A stretch of 64,000 bases of DNA, from NCBI GenBank assembly GCA_030427505.1, contig JAUICH010000022.1, positions 1 through 64,000 on the forward strand, read 5' to 3'. This DNA comes from Verrucomicrobiia bacterium. GTDB taxonomy: Bacteria; Verrucomicrobiota; Verrucomicrobiia; Verrucomicrobiales; DEV007. Below are positions 58,866 to 64,000 of the stretch, in pieces. Below the pieces are notes generated by a model. It searched no databases, was not told the DNA's origin, and saw only the letters and a program-made list of their open reading frames with translations. How positions within the stretch are numbered: the first letter of the stretch is position 1; each line of letters begins with the position of its first letter. Position numbers and translations under genes: made by a program.

Positions 58866-59321
58866 CTATTCCCCCGAAACGGTCCCCGAGCCGTTGAGCC
58901 GCCCTTCCAATTCCTTCAACTGGGTTGCGTAATACTCGTCCGGATGTTCCTTCAGGAGTTGGCGGAATTCTTGAAGCAGAGTCCTGAGTTTCAAGGCCAC
59001 GAGACTGATAGAGCGGCAGGTTTCCAGGACTTCCACATACCGCCAGGCCAGGGAATCCACGGTATGGACCCGGTCCGCGCCGGTCTCGGTTTCGAGAGCC
59101 TGCTCCAGGAGCCGGATGGCTATCTCGTGATCGCCCGTATAGTCCGCCCGCGTGGAGAGGATCTGAGGAATGGGGCCATATCTCTCCTGAAGTTCGTCGA
59201 GCTTTTTCAGTAGCCGCTCCCGGATCTCATCGCTTTCGTCCTCTCCGATCTCGTACGCATTCAAAAGGTCGCAAGCCAACTGATGGACCTGGTCCCAGTC
59301 TTCTCTTGTCACTTTGTTCAT
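58866..59321 (-). CDS. Small helical protein of unknown function
   Basis: A 151-residue soluble protein predicted to be wholly alpha-helical. Segments include WDQVHQLACDLLNAYEIG, SDEIRERLLKKLDELQERYG, HEIAIRLLEQALETETGADR and LKLRTLLQEFRQLLKEHPDE. The helix-turn-helix pairing in the middle is TPR-like. I do not recognise the family and see no signal peptide or catalytic motif. Third-position composition matches neighbouring genes, which supports a real gene. It lies between two sulfatase genes on the same strand, 109 bases from each, so it may be co-expressed with them. Confidence 0.7.
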   Translation of the reverse strand: MNKVTREDWDQVHQLACDLLNAYEIGEDESDEIRERLLKKLDELQERYGPIPQILSTRADYTGDHEIAIRLLEQALETETGADRVHTVDSLAWRYVEVLETCRSISLVALKLRTLLQEFRQLLKEHPDEYYATQLKELEGRLNGSGTVSGE

Positions 59322-59430
59322 GCGCGAGTGTTCGTCCCGAAAACCGGCGCCACCCCGTCACAAACGTGCCCAGGGCCGCGGCTCCAGATAAGGTTCGATC
59401 GAGCCTGTCCCGCCTCCGTGCGGCCGGTCT

Positions 59431-60909
59431 TTATTCGTCCTCGCCCTTCTTCTTTTGGTTCTTTCCTTTTTCTTTCGCGCCCTGCTTCTCCGCTTTCAGC
59501 TCTTTTTCGTCGATGCTGTCCTCGCGGTTGATCTTGGGCAGGAACTTCGCGTGTTCGGCAATGATGCCGGCGTATTTTTCATCGCCCGCCAGATTGGTCC
59601 ACTCCATCTCATCGGTGTCGTGGTCGTAAAGTTCCTCCGTGCCGTCGTTGTAATGAATGTAGCGATACCGGTCCGAACGCACCGCGTGATTGTTCCGCCC
59701 GTGCGTGGTCAGGGTGTAGGTCTTCCACTCCGCGGCCGGGTCTTTTAGCAGCGGTTTCAGGCTCACGCCCTCCAGCGCCGGGTTGTCTTTCAGTCCGCAG
59801 AGATCCACCAGGGTCGGGTAGATATCGAGCAGGTTGACCGGCGCGGCGCAGGTCTTACCCGCCGCCGTCACGCCCGGCACGCGCCACATCATCACCACTT
59901 GGGAGGCTTCTTCCCACAGGGCGAACTTCCGCCAGTGCTGTTTCTCGCCCAGGTGCCAGCCGTGATCGGACCAGAGGACCACGATGGTGTTGTCCTTGTA
60001 GGCGGAGTTCTCCAGGGCATCCAGCACTTTGCCGACGCAGACGTCGGTGAAGTTGATGCAGGCGAGGTAGGCTTGCACGGCTTTGCTCCATTGATCGTAT
60101 TCCGTCACCTTCGCATGATCGCCCTGGGGTTTGGCCATCTTGATGCCAACCGGAGGCACATCGTCCAAGTCATCCAACGGCACTTCGGGCAGGATGACTT
60201 TGTCGGCGGGAAACTTGTCGAAGTATTTCTGAGGCACGTTCCAGGGCAGGTGGGGTTTGAAGAAACCGCAGGCCAGGAAGAAGGGCTTGTCATGCTCCAT
60301 CTGGAGCTGACCGGAAATCCAGTCCGCCACCTGCATGTCGCCCATTTCCTGGTCCTCATTGGTCAGCGGACCCCAGTCAAAGTGACCGGTTTTCGGAATG
60401 CCGTTGGCGGGGAGATTCTTTGGCTTCGGATCTCCCGGTTTGTTCTGGGTCTGCGACGGCCAGTATTCCTCCCAACTGGCGGGGTCCGGGAAGCCGCCGT
60501 GGTAGATTTTTCCGCTGGCCCGGGCGGAATAGCCTTCCTTCATGAACCACTGCGGCAGGGTCACGGCGTCCTTCAGCACGGGGCTGAGCCGCCAGGGCTG
60601 GGAATTCGAATACACGCCGGAGGTGGAAGGCCGGATGCCGGTCATCAGCGCGGCGCGGGAAGGGTTACAGGCGGGCGCCGCGCAGTTCGCGTTGGTAAAC
60701 AGCACGCCGCTCTTCGCCAGCCGGTCGAGGTTGGGCGTCAGGGTCTGGGAGTGGCCGCCCAGCACGCCAATCCAGTCGTTCAAGTCGTCAACGGCAATGA
60801 AAAGGACGTTCGGCTTTTCGTCAGCCGCGCGGGAGGACAAAGGCGCGGCCATCATCGCGAAGGCGGCCACGGCGGCGAGGCAGAGCCCCAGAGGGAAGGA
60901 GAGTTTCAT
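59431..60909 (-). CDS. Secreted sulfatase (iduronate-2-sulfatase-like)
   Basis: A 492-residue sulfatase with a signal peptide (LCLAAVAAFAMMAAPLSSRA). The opening NVLFIAVDDLNDWIGVLGGH is typical of the iduronate-sulfatase group, and the maturation motif is C81-N-P-S-R85 followed by AALMTG. Other features are GKIYHGGFPDPASWEEYW, FFLACGFFKPHLPWNVPQKY, IVVLWSDHGWHLGEKQHWRK and a conserved metal set. The C-terminus is Lys/Glu-rich (EKGKNQKKKGEDE) and probably disordered. Substrates in this group include sulfated uronates and fucans; which one here is not evident. Confidence 0.92.
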   Translation of the reverse strand: MKLSFPLGLCLAAVAAFAMMAAPLSSRAADEKPNVLFIAVDDLNDWIGVLGGHSQTLTPNLDRLAKSGVLFTNANCAAPACNPSRAALMTGIRPSTSGVYSNSQPWRLSPVLKDAVTLPQWFMKEGYSARASGKIYHGGFPDPASWEEYWPSQTQNKPGDPKPKNLPANGIPKTGHFDWGPLTNEDQEMGDMQVADWISGQLQMEHDKPFFLACGFFKPHLPWNVPQKYFDKFPADKVILPEVPLDDLDDVPPVGIKMAKPQGDHAKVTEYDQWSKAVQAYLACINFTDVCVGKVLDALENSAYKDNTIVVLWSDHGWHLGEKQHWRKFALWEEASQVVMMWRVPGVTAAGKTCAAPVNLLDIYPTLVDLCGLKDNPALEGVSLKPLLKDPAAEWKTYTLTTHGRNNHAVRSDRYRYIHYNDGTEELYDHDTDEMEWTNLAGDEKYAGIIAEHAKFLPKINREDSIDEKELKAEKQGAKEKGKNQKKKGEDE

Positions 60910-61032
60910 AAGGAGGAGGATCGAGAGCGGAGATTGAAAACGTGAGTCTAGGGACCCGAGTATTGGGAATTCCCTCTCTCACATCAAATCCGTAATTGCG
61001 TGATGCCACCCCGGCCCGGGTTCCGGCAAACT

Positions 61033-61065
61033 GGCGGGGACAAACTTTTTTGTCCAATCCCCCGC
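61033..61065 (+). promoter_or_regulatory. Palindrome upstream of the ECF sigma gene
   Basis: GGCGGGGACAAA, then CTTT, then TTTGTCC and AATCCCCCGCC form an imperfect inverted repeat, with a perfect core GGACAAA/TTTGTCC (61038-61044, 61049-61055), 35 bases before the GTG at 61090. It could be an operator or a leader hairpin. The core resembles the GGACAAATT ends of the palindromic elements elsewhere in the window. Confidence 0.35.
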
Positions 61066-61089
61066 CCCGGCCCCTAAGATACTGAAGAC

Positions 61090-61686
61090 GTGCCCTTAGC
61101 CGACTCATTGGACCCCCCTGAATCTCAACCTGCTTTTGCCGGCGGCGCCAGCCCGGACGGCGCTCAGTTCGCCCGGCTCCTCCTGCGGCATGAGCGGGAA
61201 ATGCGTGCCCTGGCGCTGGCCATGGTGCCGGGCTGCCCGGACGTGGACGACATCATCCAGGAAACCAGCGTGGCCATGTGGAAACGATTTGGCGAATACG
61301 ACCCGGAACGCCCTTTCGCCGCCTGGGCGCTGGGCTTTACCCGCATGCAGGTGATGGCCTACCTGGAGCGGCAGTCGCGCCGCAACCGCCTGTTCTCCGC
61401 GGAATCGCTGGAGAAAATCGCCAACCATTTCATTCAAACCGCCGGCCAACAGGAGCACCCCACCGCGCAGGAGCCCCGCCTGGTGGCGCTGGAACAATGC
61501 CTTTCCAGGCTGAACGAACGGGAGCGGAACATGCTGCGGCTGCGCTACCGCGAAGGCTTTGGCGTGACCGAACTGGCGGACAGCGGGCACTTCAACAAAG
61601 GACGGGAAGCTCTCTACAAGGCCTATGCCCGGCTGCAACAACGGCTCCTGAAGTGCATCCGGAACCGCTTGAAACATTTCAGTTAA
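61090..61686 (+). CDS. ECF sigma factor of the PVC (Rhodopirellula/Verrucomicrobium) type
   Basis: A 198-residue sigma factor starting at GTG 61090. Region 2 is FARLLLRHEREMRALALAM, then GCPDVDDIIQETSVAMWKRF and DPERPFAAWALGFTRMQVM; region 4 is LEQCLSRLNERERNMLRLRY and FGVTELADSGHFNKGREALY. The opening and the MRALALAMV block are typical of the family abundant in Planctomycetota and Verrucomicrobiota. It directs RNA polymerase to genes under control of the membrane protein encoded 19 bases downstream, which would act as its anti-sigma factor. Confidence 0.92.
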   Translation: MPLADSLDPPESQPAFAGGASPDGAQFARLLLRHEREMRALALAMVPGCPDVDDIIQETSVAMWKRFGEYDPERPFAAWALGFTRMQVMAYLERQSRRNRLFSAESLEKIANHFIQTAGQQEHPTAQEPRLVALEQCLSRLNERERNMLRLRYREGFGVTELADSGHFNKGREALYKAYARLQQRLLKCIRNRLKHFS

Positions 61687-61705
61687 GCTTACAACGGACG
61701 GAAAC

Positions 61706-64000
61706 GTGAACACGGACGAACCCCACTCTTTTGAACTAAGCGAACGCCTCGAGGCCCTCTGGTGCCGCCTGGAGGACGATCCCGCCGACACGGGTGCTCT
61801 GGCGGAACTGGACACCCTGCTGAAGGAGGAGCCCGGAGCCCTCGATCTCTACGCGGCTCTCGCCCAGCTCCGCGCGGACCTCGGGTTTTCCCCGTCGCTC
61901 GAACCCGCCACCGCTGGAGCCAATCCCGCTGACAAGATCATCGATTTCTCGACCAAGTCCGGCGATCTCTCGGAAGCCGGTCCGGCATTCGCGGAAGCGG
62001 ACAGCGCCCCGGATTCCGGACGCGCCGCGCTCCGTCAGAAGTGGCGCGTGGTCGCCGCCGTCAGCACCGCCACGGCCGCCGCCCTGACCATTGCCGCCAT
62101 CTTGGGCCGCCCCACTTCGCCCTCTTCTCCGGCTGCCGTCACCCAGGCCTCCGCCACCGAACCGGCCCCGGAAATGAACCCCGTGGAGTCCCTCACTCAG
62201 GCGGACGCGCCCGGTCTGGCTCCTTCGTCCCCCACACCGATTGCCAAGGCAGCAGAACCCGATCCGAACCCAAGCCCAGCGGTTTCGGTTCCACCGGCTT
62301 CCACGCCGGATCCCTCCGCCAAACCTGAGCCCGGCACTCCCGTCAAAGCCTCGCCTCCAGCCGTCTTGGCAGCGTCGCAATCGCCCAAGCGTCCTGACAA
62401 ACTCACCAAGGCGGTTTCAAAGAAAGAGAACCCGGACGACGCCAAGGAGACCGAATACTACGCCCTCAGCAACAAGCACCCCGCCCTCTCCGGCAACGGC
62501 AAGGTGCGTGGCGGCATTCCGGAAGCCTCCGGCTCCATCCCCGTCACCGTTACCTACAACAAGCACATCCGCCCCATCCTCTCGGAAAACTGTTTCCACT
62601 GCCACGGACCGGACCCCAAGACCCGCGAGGCGGACTACCGCCTGGACGTGGAAGCGGACGCCAAGGCCGATCTCGGCGGTTACCAGGGCATCGCGCCCGG
62701 CAGCCCGGACGAGAGCGAACTCATCGCCCGCGTCTTGTCCAAGGACCCGGATGACGTGATGCCCCCGCCGGACTCAAACCGTTTCCTCTCTGACGAGCAG
62801 CGTGAGATTCTCCGCCGCTGGGTCGCCCAGGGCGCGGAATATCAGAAGCACTGGTCTTTCGAATTGCCGGTGGAAAGCGAGCCGCCCGCCGTCAGCAAAG
62901 CGGACTGGCCGCGCAACCCCATCGACCAGTTCATTCTCGCCCGGCTGGATTCGGAAGGTCTCGACCCCTCTCCGGAAGCGGACCGCGCCACGCTCCTGCG
63001 CCGGCTTTCGCTGGACCTCACCGGCCTGCCTCCCACCCCGGATGAACTGGACAGCTTCCTCGCCAACAAGAGCCCCACGGCTTACGAAGAGGAAGTGGAG
63101 CGCCTCCTGAAGTCTCAACACTATGGCGAGCGCATGGTCCTCCCCTGGCTGGATGCTTCCCGCTACGCGGATTCCAATGGCTTCCAGCAGGACGGCGACC
63201 GGCACCAGTGGATCTGGCGGGACTGGGTGGTGAAGGCCATGAATGACAACATGCCCTTCGACCAGTTCACCATCGAACAACTCGCGGGTGACCTCCTTCC
63301 TAACCCCACGACTCAGCAACTCATCGCCACCGGTTTTAACCGCAACCACATGCTCAATGGCGAAGGCGGCGCCATTCCCGAAGAGCAGCGGAACAACTAC
63401 GTCTTCGACCGGGTCGATACCACCGCCACCACCTGGCTCGCACTGACGCTGGCCTGCGCCCAGTGCCACGACCACAAGTACGATCCCCTCACGCAAAAGG
63501 ACTACTACTCCTTCTTCGCCTACTTCAACAACCTGCCCGAAACGGGCAAGGTGGACAAACGCGGTGGCCGCATCCAGTACGCCGAGCCCAGCCTCAGTCT
63601 GGCTTCGCCCGAACAGGAAGCCCGGATGAAAGAGATCGGGAAGGAAACCACCAGCCACCGGAAGGTCCTGAATCAAGCCAAGGCCGAAATCGACAAAGCC
63701 GTGCGCGCCTGGTGGGACGGCGAGCAGAAACCGGATCCCGCGTTGCTCTCCGACAAGCTCAAGCCACAGATCGGCCGGCTTTTCGAAACCATCGTGCCCT
63801 CCGAGCAACGCGAGATCACCACAATCTTCCTGAGGAAGAAAGGCAGGCCGGAATGGAAAACCGCCCAGGCCGCCATCGACAAGCTCGACGCGGAGAAAGA
63901 AAAGCTTCAGCGGGAGACGCCGGTTGTCATGATCATGAAAGAACAGGAGGAGCGCCGCCCGACGCACATCCTGTCTCGTGGCGACTACGAATCTCCCCTG
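61706..64000 (+). CDS. Anti-sigma-like domain fused to planctomycete cytochrome c and DUF1549 (partial)
   Basis: From GTG 61706, preceded by GGACGGAAAC, the frame is open to the window end (765 codons). Residues about 1-60 form a helical domain (SERLEALWCRLEDDPADTGA; LKEEPGALDLYAALAQLRAD) like the N-terminus of FecR-type anti-sigma proteins of PVC bacteria. A membrane helix (113-133) and a Pro/Ala-rich linker of 130 residues follow. Then come a planctomycete-type cytochrome c domain with haem site C296-FH-C299-H (ILSENCFHCHGPDPK) and MPPPDSN, and a DUF1549 domain (LLRRLSLDLTGLPPTPDEL; YADSNGFQQDGDRHQWIWRD) with a second C584-AQ-C587-H site. DUF1553 normally follows and lies beyond the edge. 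It probably links periplasmic redox or sugar sensing to the sigma factor. Confidence 0.9.
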   Translation, partial: MNTDEPHSFELSERLEALWCRLEDDPADTGALAELDTLLKEEPGALDLYAALAQLRADLGFSPSLEPATAGANPADKIIDFSTKSGDLSEAGPAFAEADSAPDSGRAALRQKWRVVAAVSTATAAALTIAAILGRPTSPSSPAAVTQASATEPAPEMNPVESLTQADAPGLAPSSPTPIAKAAEPDPNPSPAVSVPPASTPDPSAKPEPGTPVKASPPAVLAASQSPKRPDKLTKAVSKKENPDDAKETEYYALSNKHPALSGNGKVRGGIPEASGSIPVTVTYNKHIRPILSENCFHCHGPDPKTREADYRLDVEADAKADLGGYQGIAPGSPDESELIARVLSKDPDDVMPPPDSNRFLSDEQREILRRWVAQGAEYQKHWSFELPVESEPPAVSKADWPRNPIDQFILARLDSEGLDPSPEADRATLLRRLSLDLTGLPPTPDELDSFLANKSPTAYEEEVERLLKSQHYGERMVLPWLDASRYADSNGFQQDGDRHQWIWRDWVVKAMNDNMPFDQFTIEQLAGDLLPNPTTQQLIATGFNRNHMLNGEGGAIPEEQRNNYVFDRVDTTATTWLALTLACAQCHDHKYDPLTQKDYYSFFAYFNNLPETGKVDKRGGRIQYAEPSLSLASPEQEARMKEIGKETTSHRKVLNQAKAEIDKAVRAWWDGEQKPDPALLSDKLKPQIGRLFETIVPSEQREITTIFLRKKGRPEWKTAQAAIDKLDAEKEKLQRETPVVMIMKEQEERRPTHILSRGDYESPL

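Noticed and set aside
11685-59410. A shared 14-base AGATAAGGTTCGAT at about 11687 and 59388
   Set aside because: One copy lies inside dehydrogenase coding sequence and the similarity stops abruptly on both sides, so chance is likely.

Overview
The window looks like a chromosomal segment of a GC-rich member of the PVC group, most likely Verrucomicrobiota. The evidence is three secreted sulfatases, a Tat-exported Gfo/Idh/MocA oxidoreductase, an exported IolE-like TIM barrel, a planctomycete-type cytochrome c/DUF1549 protein beside an ECF sigma factor, a DUF5069 gene, squalene-cyclase-type proteins, and many start codons without a Shine-Dalgarno sequence. This assignment rests on gene content only; no rRNA is present.

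Layout. 1-691: tail of an unknown gene, then decayed fragments (a dihydrofolate-reductase start, a membrane-protein end, a dispersed repeat). 692-6563: a terpenoid-cyclase-like repeat protein, a GAF protein, an exported esterase, an AlgX/AlgJ-like SGNH protein and a class II triterpene cyclase. 6573-10873: a TPR membrane protein and a partner-switching module (two receivers, a HATPase-GAF-SpoIIE phosphatase, a divergent STAS protein). 10924-18308: dehydrogenase, outer-membrane protein, polyphosphate kinase, Gfo/Idh/MocA oxidoreductase, DUF1801 and PhoU. 18545-23980: five co-directional genes, four with export signals. 24020-33999: MscS channel, rpsA, glutaredoxin-like protein, sulfatase, an orphan parB coupled to an M28 peptidase, and DAHP synthase. 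34356-38430: three tandem paralogues of an unrecognised exported family. 38496-42574: Nudix, SRPBCC, VOC, glycosyltransferase and an exported protein. 42710-49198: a giant two-partner-secretion-type adhesin with about 15 IGHGG repeats, preceded by a 750-base gene-free leader. 49951-57279: DUF5069, tRNA-Gln, gpmI and a peptide-type ABC transporter operon. 57341-64000: two sulfatases, an unknown small gene, an ECF sigma factor, and a fusion of an anti-sigma-like domain with planctomycete cytochrome/DUF1549 domains that runs off the end.

The strongest non-genic signal is a family of small palindromic elements ending in GGACAAATT/AATTTGTCC: two complete copies (30840-30970, 34053-34273) and two partial copies (3450-3481, 10889-10928). 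The complete copies share an internal core, and the partial copies supply the stop codons of neighbouring genes. No CRISPR array, phage or recognisable transposase gene was seen.
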